From assembly GCF_030730945.1 (NCBI RefSeq), contig NZ_JAVAMS010000005.1:1-64000 (forward strand): a stretch of 64,000 bases of DNA. The letters are read 5' to 3'. Position 1 is the stretch's first letter. The number at the start of each line of letters is the position of its first letter. The position numbers and the translations under genes were made by a program. The stretch comes from Aurantiacibacter poecillastricola. Its GTDB lineage: Bacteria; Pseudomonadota; Alphaproteobacteria; Sphingomonadales; Sphingomonadaceae. Below, one piece after another: positions 12,727 through 22,204 of the stretch. The notes under the pieces are model-generated. The model was not told where the DNA came from, ran no database searches, and was given only the letters and a program-made list of their open reading frames with translations.

Positions 12727-13617
12727 CTAGAACGTATACCCGATCCCGACGGCGCCGAAGAACTGGTCCTTCGTACCGCGAATGCTGGTAAAGGGCGTAT
12801 CCGCCGCATCGCCCAGGACGCGGGAATAGCCGCCGACCACGATCAGGCCGAGGCCGCCATTGGCGATGTCGCCATCGAGGTCGATCCCCAGCAGCAGGTT
12901 CGCCCCGGCATTGGTGAAGCCGCCGCCCTGCGGTTCGAACTCCGGCAGCGGAGCCGGAGCGAGCCCGGTATAGGCGGCATCGCTCACGCGGAAGTAGTAG
13001 TCGTGATATTCGCCGTCGGCCCACTCCGCACTCAGCGAAAGGCTGGCGACGATGGAGCGGCTAAGCGGCGTGAAATAGGAGACCGAGGGCGCGACCACCA
13101 TGCCGCCATGCGCACCGTTGATGTCCCACATCACGTCGGTGCTGATCGACACGCTGTCATAGGGGTTGAGCACGGCAGGGAAGTTCACGCCAACCGTCGG
13201 GCCGACCTCGATCGCGCGATCGAGCTCGCCATATTGCTCCACCACGTCGTCCGTGATCTGCCGCGCCCGGTCGGAGCGCAGGCGACCCGCTATGCCGAGA
13301 TCGAGGCCCATGCCATCCTCGGGATCCTGCACGAAATCGAGCTTTACCCCGGCCGCGCGAGGCGAAATGTCCACGCCGCCCAGCGAGCCCTGAACAACCG
13401 GCAGCACGTTGAAGACGTAATCGTCGGAGCCCTGGTAGGACGGGCTGATGGCAACGCCCGCGCCTACCACGAGGTAGTCGCCGGCGAATACGGTCTCGTC
13501 CATGTCCACTACGGCCTCCTCACCTCCCACGTCCTGCGCGAGGGCCGGTGCCGAAAGCATGGCGGTGGAAAGCGCGCCAAGGGCGATGGTGGCGAGCGAA
13601 GTCGGTCTGGTGATCAT
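12727..13617 (-). CDS. MipA/OmpV family outer-membrane protein
   Basis: The 296-residue protein has a signal peptide (ending APALAQ, about residue 28) and a beta-barrel-like body with the family landmarks GDYLVVGAGVAISPSYQGSDDYVFNVLP near the N-terminus and a C-terminal strand ending in aromatic residues (VGIGYTF). MipA/OmpV proteins are outer-membrane or murein-associated scaffolds with poorly defined roles. It is divergent from crtY across about 170 bases. Confidence 0.88.
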   Translation of the reverse strand: MITRPTSLATIALGALSTAMLSAPALAQDVGGEEAVVDMDETVFAGDYLVVGAGVAISPSYQGSDDYVFNVLPVVQGSLGGVDISPRAAGVKLDFVQDPEDGMGLDLGIAGRLRSDRARQITDDVVEQYGELDRAIEVGPTVGVNFPAVLNPYDSVSISTDVMWDINGAHGGMVVAPSVSYFTPLSRSIVASLSLSAEWADGEYHDYYFRVSDAAYTGLAPAPLPEFEPQGGGFTNAGANLLLGIDLDGDIANGGLGLIVVGGYSRVLGDAADTPFTSIRGTKDQFFGAVGIGYTF

Positions 13618-13789
13618 GAATGTTTCCCGTCGGTTTAGCTCCTGTAACTGGTCTTGCCCCCGCGCGGTTCCCTGCCCGGCCGCGGCGGGGCAGGCCTTGC
13701 CGGTCTGCGCATGCGATTGGCGAGGCTTTGAAACCAGCCCTTTCGGCCCTCATTGCACGTGGGCCGCAATCCGCTAAGGCCGTGCAACG

Positions 13790-15004
13790 ATGAGCGGACG
13801 CGACTGCGATATTGCCATTATCGGCGGCGGGCTTTCGGGCGGACTGATCGCGCTGGCGCTGACGCGGCACCGCCCTGAACTTGCCATAAGGCTGATCGAG
13901 GCGGGTCCGGAGCCGGGCGGCAACCATCGCTGGAGCTGGTTTGCCAGCGACCTGTCGCCTCGGGGATCTGCGCTGATGGAAGGCTTCCACAAGGCGGCGT
14001 GGGACGAGGGCTACGACATCCGGTTCCCGGCCCATGAGCGTACGCTCGGCACTCCCTATCGTTCGCTCGCCAGCACCGATTTCGCCGCTCGGCTGGAGCG
14101 CGACCTGCCCGAAGGCTCGATCCTCGTGAACGCCCCGGTTGCTGCACTGGACGAGGCCGGAGTGGACCTGGAGGACGGCCGCCGGATTACCGCGCGATGC
14201 GTGATCGACTGCCGCGGCTTTGCCCCCACCGGACACCTCGAAGGCGGCTGGCAGGTGTTCATGGGCCGCCATCTGCGCACGCCCGCGCCGCACGGCATTA
14301 CCCGTCCCACCATCATGGATGCCAGCGTCGAGCAGCACGCTCCGTACGGAAACAGCGGAGCCTATCGCTTCGTCTACGTCCTGCCGCTGGGTGAGCGCGA
14401 CCTGTTCATCGAGGATACCTATTACGCCGACAAGCCGGACCTCGATCGCTCCATGCTCTCGGCCCGGATCGACCAGTACCAGCGCAAGAACGGCTGGGAA
14501 GGCGAGACAGTCGGCCTCGAGACCGGCGTGCTGCCCGTCATCACCGGCGGCGATTTTGCCGCCTACCAGAGCCAGTGCCGCATACCCGGCGTCGCGACGG
14601 CAGGGGCGCGCGGCGGGTTCGTCCACCCGCTCACCAGCTACACCTTGCCCATGGCGGTGGATCTCGCGCTCGCCATCGCCGCCGATGCGGACTTGCCGGG
14701 CGACCGAATGGCCGCAAAGGTGGAAGCCCTCGCCCGGCAGCACTGGAAGCGCATGGGCCATTACCGGATGCTGGGCACGATGCTGTTCTGCGGCGCGCGC
14801 CCGCGGGAACGCTACCGCGTGTTCGAGCGCTTCTACCGCCTGTCCGAGCGGTTGATAGAGCGCTTCTATACCGGCCGTTCCACCCTGCTGGACAAGGCAC
14901 GCGTGCTGACCGGCAAGCCGCCCATCCCCATTACCCGCGGCATCGGCGCGCTGATGTCGTCCGCGCCACCGCTTCAAGCTCCCTCCCGGAAGGACCAGAC
15001 ATGA
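13790..15004 (+). CDS. crtY: Lycopene beta-cyclase
   Basis: CrtY cyclises both ends of lycopene to give beta-carotene at the membrane. The 404-residue product opens with a Rossmann dinucleotide motif (DIAIIGGGLSGGLIALAL) and carries the family stretches NHRWSWFASDLS, VIDCRGFAP, GWQVFMGRHL, MDASVEQHAPYGNSGAYRFVYVLPL and the FVHPLTSYTLPMAVDLA segment. It is the first gene of the crt operon, and its stop overlaps the crtI start (ATGA). Confidence 0.95.
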   Translation: MSGRDCDIAIIGGGLSGGLIALALTRHRPELAIRLIEAGPEPGGNHRWSWFASDLSPRGSALMEGFHKAAWDEGYDIRFPAHERTLGTPYRSLASTDFAARLERDLPEGSILVNAPVAALDEAGVDLEDGRRITARCVIDCRGFAPTGHLEGGWQVFMGRHLRTPAPHGITRPTIMDASVEQHAPYGNSGAYRFVYVLPLGERDLFIEDTYYADKPDLDRSMLSARIDQYQRKNGWEGETVGLETGVLPVITGGDFAAYQSQCRIPGVATAGARGGFVHPLTSYTLPMAVDLALAIAADADLPGDRMAAKVEALARQHWKRMGHYRMLGTMLFCGARPRERYRVFERFYRLSERLIERFYTGRSTLLDKARVLTGKPPIPITRGIGALMSSAPPLQAPSRKDQT

Positions 15005-16494
15005 CCACTCCCACTGGCAAGACCGCCTGCGTCATCGGCGCCGGTTTCGGCGGCATGGCGCTCGCCATCCGCCTGCAGAGCGCCGGCATCGCCACCACCG
15101 TGGTGGAGGGCCGCGACAAGCCAGGCGGGCGCGCCTATTACTGGGAGAAGGACGGCTTCACTTTCGATGCCGGGCCCACCGTCGTCACCGATCCCGATTG
15201 CCTGCGCGAATTGTGGGCGATCTCGGGCCACGACATGGACGAGGACTTGGAGCTGATGAAGGTCATGCCTTTCTACCGGCTCAACTGGCCCGACGGCACG
15301 AATTTCGACTATTCCAACGACGAGGAAGACCTGCGCAAGGAGATCGAGAAGCTCGATCCCGCCGATGCGGAGGGCTACGAACGCTTCCTCGAATACGCGG
15401 CAGGCGTGTATGAGGAAGGCTATGTGAAGCTGGGCACCGTGCCTTTCCTCGACTTCAAGAGCATGCTGAAGGCCGCCCCGGCGCTCGCCAGGAAGCAGGC
15501 GTGGCGCAGCGTCTATTCGATGGTGTCCAAGTACATCCGCAACGAAAAGCTGCGCGAAGCCTTGAGCTTTCATACGCTGCTGGTGGGCGGAAGCCCGATG
15601 AAGACGAGCAGCATCTATGCCCTCATCCACAAGCTGGAGAAGGATGGCGGCGTATGGTGGACGCGCGGGGGCACCAATCGCCTGATCGCCGGCATGGTCC
15701 GCCATTTCGAGCGGCTGGGCGGCACCATGCGCCTGGACGACGAGGTGACGCGGATCGAGACGGTCGGCACCCGCGCCAGGGCCGTGCACACGAAAAGCGG
15801 ATGGAGCGAGAAGTTCGACGCGGTCGCCAGCAACGCCGACATCGTGCACTCCTACAAGGACCTGCTGGGCGACAGCCATCGCGGCAAGTCCGAAGGCAAG
15901 TCGCTGTCGAAGAAAAGTTTTTCGCCCTCGCTGTTCGTGGTGCATTTCGGCATCGAGGGGACGTGGCCGGGCATTCCGCACCACATGATCCTGTTCGGCC
16001 CGCGCTATCATGGCCTGCTGGAAGATATCTATTCCAAGGGCATCCTGCCTGCCGATTTCTCGATCTACCTGCACCACCCCTCCGTCACCGATCCCGGCAT
16101 GGCACCCGACGGGATGAGCACCTTCTACGCACTGGTGCCGGTGGCGCATCTGGGCAAGATGCCGATCGACTGGGACGAGGTAGGGCCGGAACTGGAAAAG
16201 CGTATCCTAGACGAGGTGGGCCGCCGCCTGATCCCCGACATCCACGACCGTATCGTGACCAAGTTCAGCTATTCCCCGATAGACTTCGCCGCCGACCTCA
16301 GCGCCCATATGGGCAGTGCCTTCAGCCTGGAGCCGGTGCTGTGGCAAAGCGCCTTCTTCCGCGGTCACAACCGTGACGACGTGATCGAGAACTTCTACCT
16401 CGTGGGCGCAGGCACCCATCCCGGCGCAGGCATCCCCGGCGTGGTCGGCAGCGCGAAGGCAACGGCGGGGCTGATGATCGAGGATTTGAAATGA
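15001..16494 (+). CDS. crtI: Phytoene desaturase
   Basis: CrtI is the FAD-dependent enzyme that introduces four double bonds into phytoene to form lycopene. The 497-residue product has the N-terminal FAD motif (ACVIGAGFGGMALAIRLQ), TFDAGPTVVTDPDCL, TLLVGGSPMKTSSIYALI, WTRGGTNRLIAGM and the C-terminal NFYLVGAGTHPGAGIPGVVGSAKATA signature. The start at 15001 forms an ATGA overlap with crtY; the longer frame upstream is a shadow of crtY. Its stop overlaps the LOG gene by four bases. Confidence 0.96.
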   Translation: MTTPTGKTACVIGAGFGGMALAIRLQSAGIATTVVEGRDKPGGRAYYWEKDGFTFDAGPTVVTDPDCLRELWAISGHDMDEDLELMKVMPFYRLNWPDGTNFDYSNDEEDLRKEIEKLDPADAEGYERFLEYAAGVYEEGYVKLGTVPFLDFKSMLKAAPALARKQAWRSVYSMVSKYIRNEKLREALSFHTLLVGGSPMKTSSIYALIHKLEKDGGVWWTRGGTNRLIAGMVRHFERLGGTMRLDDEVTRIETVGTRARAVHTKSGWSEKFDAVASNADIVHSYKDLLGDSHRGKSEGKSLSKKSFSPSLFVVHFGIEGTWPGIPHHMILFGPRYHGLLEDIYSKGILPADFSIYLHHPSVTDPGMAPDGMSTFYALVPVAHLGKMPIDWDEVGPELEKRILDEVGRRLIPDIHDRIVTKFSYSPIDFAADLSAHMGSAFSLEPVLWQSAFFRGHNRDDVIENFYLVGAGTHPGAGIPGVVGSAKATAGLMIEDLK

Positions 16495-17078
16495 CGTTCA
16501 ACCGCCTTGCCGTCTACTGCGGCTCCGCCACGCCGGAGGACACGCGCTATATCGAGCTTGCCCGCCATGTCGGCACAACGCTGGCGGAGCGCGGCATCGG
16601 CGTCGTCTATGGCGGCGGCAAGGCCGGACTGATGGGCGCGCTCGCCTATGCCGCGCTGGAAGCGGGCGGCGAGGTGGTCGGCGTGATCCCGCAGGCGCTG
16701 GTCGACATGGAAGTGGCCAATACCGACTGCACGGAATTGCACGTGGTCGAGACCATGCACCAGCGCAAGCAGGCCTTCACCGACCTTTCGGACGGCTTCG
16801 TCACCCTGCCGGGCGGCGTGGGCACGCTGGACGAATTGTGGGAAGCGGTCAGCTGGGCGCAGCTGGGCTATCACCAGAGCCCCGTGGGTCTTCTTAACGC
16901 TTTCGGATACTATGACGGGCTAATAGCGTTCAACCGCCAGATGGCCGAAACCGGCTTTGTCAGGGCTGCGCATCGCGGTATCCTGATCACCGGCGAAACG
17001 CTTGAGGAATTGCTGCAGAAGATGTCCGACTACAAGCCTATCCAGACAATCGTGCAGATGCGCGCAGAAGACCTGTGA
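16491..17078 (+). CDS. LOG family protein (TIGR00730)
   Basis: The 195-residue product has both LOG signatures: GGGKAGLMGALA and PGGVGTLDELWE. LOG proteins are cytokinin riboside 5'-monophosphate phosphoribohydrolases, cleaving nucleotides to free bases; many bacterial members have an unclear role. It overlaps crtI (ATGA) and crtB (GTGA) by four bases each, so it is translated as part of the carotenoid operon. A link to carotenoid synthesis is not obvious from chemistry. Confidence 0.9.
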   Translation: MTFNRLAVYCGSATPEDTRYIELARHVGTTLAERGIGVVYGGGKAGLMGALAYAALEAGGEVVGVIPQALVDMEVANTDCTELHVVETMHQRKQAFTDLSDGFVTLPGGVGTLDELWEAVSWAQLGYHQSPVGLLNAFGYYDGLIAFNRQMAETGFVRAAHRGILITGETLEELLQKMSDYKPIQTIVQMRAEDL

Positions 17079-18166
17079 GCACGCAGCGCATCAGGCCGCG
17101 GCCGCTGGTCGCCAGCCAGCTGGTGAAGGCGACCCCGCGCCAGGCCGGCGGCGGACGTTCGCGTGCGGCGCTGGTGGCCCGGGCGAGCGAGAGCATTTCC
17201 AGGGGCTCCAGAAGCTTCGCCGTTGCCAGCATGCTGTTCGACAAGGCCACGCGGGAGCGGGCGCACCTGCTTTATGCCTGGTGCCGCCGCTGCGACGACA
17301 TTGCCGACGGGCAGGACCATGGCGGCACGCTGAACCTCGACAAGGCCAATGCGCAGGACCGGGTGGAGGCGATCCGCGTGCTTACCCACCGTGCGCTCGA
17401 CGGTCAGCCCACCGCGGACATCGCCTTCGACGCGCTGGGTCAGGTCGCCGCCGAAACCGGCATTACCCGCGAAATGTGCGACGATGTGATCGATGGCTTC
17501 GCGCTCGACGCGAAGGGCTGGATCCCGCGCACCGAGGGTGACCTGATGCGCTATTGCTACCACGTGGCGGGCGCGGTCGGAGTGATGATGGCCAAGGTGA
17601 TGGGCGTACCCGCCGATGCCAGTGATACGCTGGACCGTGCCTGCGATCTCGGCCTTGCGTTCCAGCTCAACAACATCGCCCGCGACATCTGGGAGGATGA
17701 CCAGGCCGGGCGCTGCTACATCCCGCAGGAATGGCTGGCCGAATACGATATTCCGCCCGGCCAGCACATGAAACCGCAATATCGCGGGCAGCTCGTCGAA
17801 CTGGCTCGCCGGCTGGTGAAGATGGCGCATCTGCACGATGCCCACGCCCGCATCGGCGCCGGGCGCCTCAAGTTCCGACAGCGCTGGGCGGTGCTCTCCG
17901 CCGCCAATATCTACGGCGCCATCGGCGACGAGGTGGTGACGCAGGCGGAACTCGCCTGGGATCACCGCATCCACACGAGCTTCCTCGACAAGGTCGGTTA
18001 TTCGATCATGGCGCTGAAGGAAGCGATGGTGGGTTCGTGGGAGCCCACGCAGGACCCGAAATGGACGCGCGGGCAATTGCTGGTGATGGCGCGCATGGAA
18101 GGCCCCGTGGCAGGTGTCCCCAACACGCCACTGCGCGACGAGGGTATCAGGCGCAAGGACGACTGA
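17075..18166 (+). CDS. crtB: Phytoene synthase
   Basis: CrtB condenses two geranylgeranyl diphosphates to phytoene, the first committed step of carotenoid synthesis. The 363-residue product has the first Asp-rich motif (WCRRCDDIADG), the second motif (NNIARDIWEDDQAGRCYIPQEWL), and SRSFAVASMLFDKATRERAHLLYAWCR. The GTG start at 17075 overlaps the LOG stop codon. The N-terminal 40 residues are basic and poorly conserved. crtE is not in this window. Confidence 0.95.
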   Translation: MSTQRIRPRPLVASQLVKATPRQAGGGRSRAALVARASESISRGSRSFAVASMLFDKATRERAHLLYAWCRRCDDIADGQDHGGTLNLDKANAQDRVEAIRVLTHRALDGQPTADIAFDALGQVAAETGITREMCDDVIDGFALDAKGWIPRTEGDLMRYCYHVAGAVGVMMAKVMGVPADASDTLDRACDLGLAFQLNNIARDIWEDDQAGRCYIPQEWLAEYDIPPGQHMKPQYRGQLVELARRLVKMAHLHDAHARIGAGRLKFRQRWAVLSAANIYGAIGDEVVTQAELAWDHRIHTSFLDKVGYSIMALKEAMVGSWEPTQDPKWTRGQLLVMARMEGPVAGVPNTPLRDEGIRRKDD

Positions 18167-18233
18167 TCCTCTCGCCGCAGCAGTTGCAATTGCAACGATG
18201 TAAAGGCATCCCGGCGCGAGAGGAGATCGCGCG

Positions 18234-18701
18234 ATGGTTCGACACAGTCTTGCAGCCAGCCTTGCCCTTGCCGCCGCTTTCATGGCCCTGCCCGCCCATG
18301 CGCAGGACAGCAGCAATGCCGATGTCCTTGCCGTGGTCGACACCTTCTTCGAAGGGCTGAACTCCGCCGATGGCGCGTTGATGAACTCGGTCGTGGCGGA
18401 CGAGGCGGTAGTTGCTTCGGTCCTTGAACGCGAGGATCGGCCGGACCTGCGTGTCGGCACGATTGAAAAGAGCATCGAGGGCCTGCTCGATGGCGGCAGC
18501 TATTACGAGGAATACTGGGAGCCCGTCGTGCTGGTCGGCGGCCCGGTCGCCGTGGTGTGGGCGCCCTACCTGTTCGAGCGCGATGGCGAACGGACCCATT
18601 GCGGGGTGGACGTGTTCAACCTGATGCGGCTCGAAGGCGAGTGGACAATAACCGGCATACAATATTCGGTGGTGCGCGACGGATGCCCACCCGGGAGATA
18701 A
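18234..18701 (+). CDS. Secreted NTF2-like (SnoaL/DUF4440-type) protein
   Basis: The 155-residue product has a signal peptide (residues 1-23, ending AHAQ) and a compact domain beginning ADVLAVVDTFFEGLNSADGALMNSVVADEAVV, which is the usual opening helix and strand of NTF2-like folds. No catalytic motif is identifiable. It lies only eight bases before the acyl-CoA carboxylase gene on the same strand and may share its transcript. Confidence 0.7.
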   Translation: MVRHSLAASLALAAAFMALPAHAQDSSNADVLAVVDTFFEGLNSADGALMNSVVADEAVVASVLEREDRPDLRVGTIEKSIEGLLDGGSYYEEYWEPVVLVGGPVAVVWAPYLFERDGERTHCGVDVFNLMRLEGEWTITGIQYSVVRDGCPPGR

Positions 18702-18709
18702 TCTGAACC

Positions 18710-20581
18710 ATGATTTCCAAGCTCCTCATCGCCAATCGCGGCGAGATAGCCTGCCGCATCATCCGTACCTGCCGCGAGCTGGGCGTGGCCACCGTGGCCG
18801 TCTACTCCGATGCCGACGCCAGGGCGCTGCATGTCCGGCAGGCGGACGAGGCCGTACATATCGGCCCCGCCCCCGCCGCCGAAAGCTACCTCGTCGGCGA
18901 GACAATCATCGCGGCCGCAAAGCAGACAGGCGCGGAAGCGATTCATCCGGGCTACGGCTTCTTGTCGGAGAACGCGGGCTTTGCGCAGGCCGTGATCGAT
19001 GCAGGTCTGATCTGGGTCGGCCCGAAACCCGGCAGCATCGAGGCGATGGGTCTGAAGGATGCCGCCAAGACCCTGATGCAGGACGCAGGCGTGCCGGTGA
19101 CGCCGGGCTATCTCGGCAAGGACCAGTCGGTCGAGCGTTTGAAGGCCGAGGCAGACAAGATCGGCTATCCCGTGCTGATCAAGGCCGTGGCCGGCGGCGG
19201 CGGCAAGGGGATGCGCAAGGTCGACAGTGCCGAAGACTTCGAGGTGATGCTGCAAAGCTGCCGTCGCGAGGCGAAGGCCAGCTTCTCCAATGACGAGGTG
19301 CTGCTTGAGAAGTGGATCACCAGCCCCCGCCATATCGAGGTGCAGGTATTTGGCGACAGCCACGGCAACGTCGTCCACCTGTTCGAACGCGATTGCTCTC
19401 TGCAACGCCGCCACCAGAAGGTGATCGAGGAAGCACCTGCACCCGGCATGGACGAGGCCACCCGCGAGGAAATCTGCGCCGCCGCCGTGCGCGCGGCGAA
19501 AGCGGTGGACTATGAAGGCGCGGGCACGATCGAATTCATCGCCGATGCTTCGGAAGGTCTGCGTGCGGACCGCATCTTCTTCATGGAAATGAACACCCGC
19601 CTGCAGGTCGAGCATCCGGTGACCGAGGAGATCACCGGGGTGGACCTTGTCGAATGGCAGCTGCGAGTGGCGAGCGGAGAGGCGATTCCGCTGAAACAGG
19701 AGGAGCTGTCAATCAACGGCCACGCCATCGAGGCGCGGCTGTATGCTGAAGATCCCTCCAGCGGTTTCCTGCCGAGTACCGGGCCTCTCGACCACTTCGA
19801 CCTCGGCAGCGCCGGGCGCATCGAGACGGGCGTGGAGGAAGGCGATGTCATCTCGCCGCATTACGATCCGATGGTCGCCAAGCTGGTGGCCTGGGGCGAA
19901 ACGCGCGAGGCGGCCATCGACGAACTCGCCGCGATTACGGAAAGCGTGGAGATCTGGCCGGTAAAGACTAACGCGGCCTTTCTCGCCAACGCGCTGCTCG
20001 ACGATGATTTCGGCGAAGCGAAGCTCGATACAGGCTTCATCGAACGCAAGCTGGACCGCCTCGTGGCGGACGAGGAAGCGGACGAGGCCATCTGGCAGAC
20101 GGCCGCCGATTTCACCCTGATGGCCGCGATGGACACCGAAGTGCCAAGCGCGCTGGGCTTCCGCCTGAATGCCGAGCCGCGCATCGCCGCAACGCTGACC
20201 TACAGGGGCGAGACACGCACCGTCTCCGCGCGCGGCAAGCAGGACGCGGCGCATGCCACGGGCTTCGTCGACGAGACGCACACCGTTGTCTTTGCCGATG
20301 GCCAGAGCTTCGAATTCGCCCGAGAGGCGCGCGGCTCGGGCACCGCCGCAGCCGCCGATGGCGCCATCCTCGCGCCCATGCCGGGCAAGGTGATCACGCT
20401 CGACGTGGCCGAGGGGGACAGCGTCACCGCGGGCCAGCGGCTGATGGTGCTGGAGGCGATGAAAATGGAGCACGCCCTCACCGCGCCATTCGACGGGGTG
20501 GTGGCGGAACTCACGGCAAGCCAAGGCGCGCAGGTGCAGGTGGAAGCGGTGCTCGCCGTGGTGGAGGCTAGCGAAGACTAA
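18710..20581 (+). CDS. Biotin-dependent acyl-CoA carboxylase alpha subunit, probably methylcrotonyl-CoA carboxylase
   Basis: The 623-residue product has a biotin carboxylase domain (ISKLLIANRGEIACRIIRTCRE, AVAGGGGKGMRKV ATP-grasp loop, MEMNTRLQVEHPVTEEITGVDLVEWQL) and a C-terminal biotinyl domain with LEAMKMEHAL, whose lysine would carry biotin. The AMKMEH form is typical of methylcrotonyl-CoA carboxylase and related subunits, whereas propionyl-CoA carboxylase usually differs after AMKM. This would place it in leucine breakdown, but the beta subunit and other leucine genes are not next to it, so the substrate is not certain. Confidence 0.85.
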   Translation: MISKLLIANRGEIACRIIRTCRELGVATVAVYSDADARALHVRQADEAVHIGPAPAAESYLVGETIIAAAKQTGAEAIHPGYGFLSENAGFAQAVIDAGLIWVGPKPGSIEAMGLKDAAKTLMQDAGVPVTPGYLGKDQSVERLKAEADKIGYPVLIKAVAGGGGKGMRKVDSAEDFEVMLQSCRREAKASFSNDEVLLEKWITSPRHIEVQVFGDSHGNVVHLFERDCSLQRRHQKVIEEAPAPGMDEATREEICAAAVRAAKAVDYEGAGTIEFIADASEGLRADRIFFMEMNTRLQVEHPVTEEITGVDLVEWQLRVASGEAIPLKQEELSINGHAIEARLYAEDPSSGFLPSTGPLDHFDLGSAGRIETGVEEGDVISPHYDPMVAKLVAWGETREAAIDELAAITESVEIWPVKTNAAFLANALLDDDFGEAKLDTGFIERKLDRLVADEEADEAIWQTAADFTLMAAMDTEVPSALGFRLNAEPRIAATLTYRGETRTVSARGKQDAAHATGFVDETHTVVFADGQSFEFAREARGSGTAAAADGAILAPMPGKVITLDVAEGDSVTAGQRLMVLEAMKMEHALTAPFDGVVAELTASQGAQVQVEAVLAVVEASED

Positions 20582-20715
20582 TCCTCCCCGTGGCGCAGCC
20601 ATGGGGAGGGGGACCATGCGAAGCATGCTGGAGGGGCAAGGTTCCGCATCAGCCCGTCCGTCACGCCGCTTGCAGCGGCGCGCCACCTCCCCATTCGCTC
20701 CGCGAACAGGGAGGA
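20582..20715. repeat. Palindromic intergenic repeat, copy 2
   Basis: This is the second copy of the element at 12473-12609. It holds CTCCCCG, ATGGGGAGGGGGACC, the palindrome ATGCGAAGCATG, CTGGAGGGGCA, CCGTCACG, the hairpin CCGCTTGCAGCGG, GCGCCACCTCCCCATTCGCT and GCGAACAGGGAGGAG. It fills the spacer between two convergent genes, as does copy 1. Confidence 0.75.
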
Positions 20716-20716
20716 G

Positions 20717-22204
20717 TTATTTGCCCATGAACTCCTTCAAGCCTGCCTGCTCCGCCTCGCTCATATGCAGGCCGAGCTTGGTGCGGCGCCAGAGGATGTC
20801 CTCCGCCGTTTGCGCCCATTCCCGGTCGCGCAGATAGACCACTTCCGCCTCGGTCAGGCCGCTGCCAAAGGAGCGTCCGAGGTCATCCCAACCCTTCGCA
20901 TCGCCCAGCCAGTCCACGGCGCGGGTGCCATAGGCGCGCCCGATGCGGACCACGTCGGCCCAGGAAAGGAAAGCATAGTCCTGGTGAAGAACCTCGAACA
21001 GGAAGGGTTGGGCCTGCTTGTCGAAGTCGCCACCCGGTAGCGGGACCCTCGCGGTCCAGGGCTTGCCGCGCAAGGCCGGTATATGGGGGGAGAGCCTGTC
21101 CACCGCATCCTGCGCCACATGGCGGTAGGAGGTGATCTTGCCGCCGTAGATGCCGAGGACCGGCGCTCCCCTCCCCGCATCGCTCAACGACAGCTCGTAG
21201 CCGCGCGAGGCGGCCTCGGGGCGGCCCGAGCCATCGTCCACCAGCGCGCGAACACCGGCATAGGTGTGGACGACATCGGCAGGCGTCACGTCGCGCTGGA
21301 AATAGCGGTTCACCGCGTCGCAAAGGTAGCGGATCTCTTCCTCGCTCGCCTCGACATCGTCGAGCGAGCCCGCGTGGTCGGCGTCTGTCGTGCCCACCAG
21401 CGTGTAATCCTCCTCCCACGGAATGGCGAAGCAGATGCGCGTGTCGGGCTGCTGGAGGATGTAGGCCAGGTCGTGATCGAACAGCCGGGGCACCACGATG
21501 TGCGAGCCGCGCACGCGGCGAATGCCGTAGGCAGGGCTCTCGCCCACCATCCGTGCCACGTCGTCCGCACCCGGACCAGCAGCGTTGACAAGCGCCCGGG
21601 CCGTGAAGCTCTCTTCACCTGCCTGCACTTGCCAGAACTCGCCCTCGCGCCGGGCGGCGGTGACGGGCGTGCGGATCCGGATCTCGGCGCCCCGCTCGGC
21701 TGCGTCGAGGGCGTTCAGCACCACCAGCCGCGCATCGTCCACCCAACCGTCCGAATATTCGAAGCCGTGGCGGTACTGGCGCTCCAGCGCATCCCCCGCG
21801 CGGTGCTTCCGCAGGTTTATGCTGCGCGTTTTCCGGAGCGAACCCTTCCCGCCGATATGATCGTACAGGAACAGCCCCGCGCGCAGCATCCAGCGCGGAC
21901 GCATCCGGCTGGTGACAGGCAGCACGAAGCGCATGGGATAGATGATATGCGGAGCGATGCTCCACAGCGTCTCGCGCTCGCCCAGCGCCTCTCGCACCAG
22001 GGCGAATTCGTAATATTCGAGGTAGCGCAGTCCGCCATGCACCAGCTTGGTGGACTTCGACGAGGTACCGCTCGCCAGATCGCCCTTTTCCAGCAGCAGC
22101 ACCTTTGCCCCGCGCCCGGCGGCATCGCGCGCGACGCCAGCTCCGTTCACACCGCCGCCGATCACGATGAGGTCGTACGGCTCGGTAGCGGGTGCTGCGG
22201 GCAT
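20717..22204 (-). CDS. glpD: Aerobic glycerol-3-phosphate dehydrogenase
   Basis: GlpD oxidises sn-glycerol 3-phosphate to dihydroxyacetone phosphate and passes electrons to quinone at the inner membrane. The 495-residue product has the FAD motif YDLIVIGGGVNGAGVARDAAGRG, the family signature TSSKSTKLVHGGLRYLEYYEF, YTLVGTTDADH and GVRALVDDG. It starts in a TGATG overlap with the upstream MFS gene, so the two are probably translationally coupled. Confidence 0.95.
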   Translation of the reverse strand: MPAAPATEPYDLIVIGGGVNGAGVARDAAGRGAKVLLLEKGDLASGTSSKSTKLVHGGLRYLEYYEFALVREALGERETLWSIAPHIIYPMRFVLPVTSRMRPRWMLRAGLFLYDHIGGKGSLRKTRSINLRKHRAGDALERQYRHGFEYSDGWVDDARLVVLNALDAAERGAEIRIRTPVTAARREGEFWQVQAGEESFTARALVNAAGPGADDVARMVGESPAYGIRRVRGSHIVVPRLFDHDLAYILQQPDTRICFAIPWEEDYTLVGTTDADHAGSLDDVEASEEEIRYLCDAVNRYFQRDVTPADVVHTYAGVRALVDDGSGRPEAASRGYELSLSDAGRGAPVLGIYGGKITSYRHVAQDAVDRLSPHIPALRGKPWTARVPLPGGDFDKQAQPFLFEVLHQDYAFLSWADVVRIGRAYGTRAVDWLGDAKGWDDLGRSFGSGLTEAEVVYLRDREWAQTAEDILWRRTKLGLHMSEAEQAGLKEFMGK

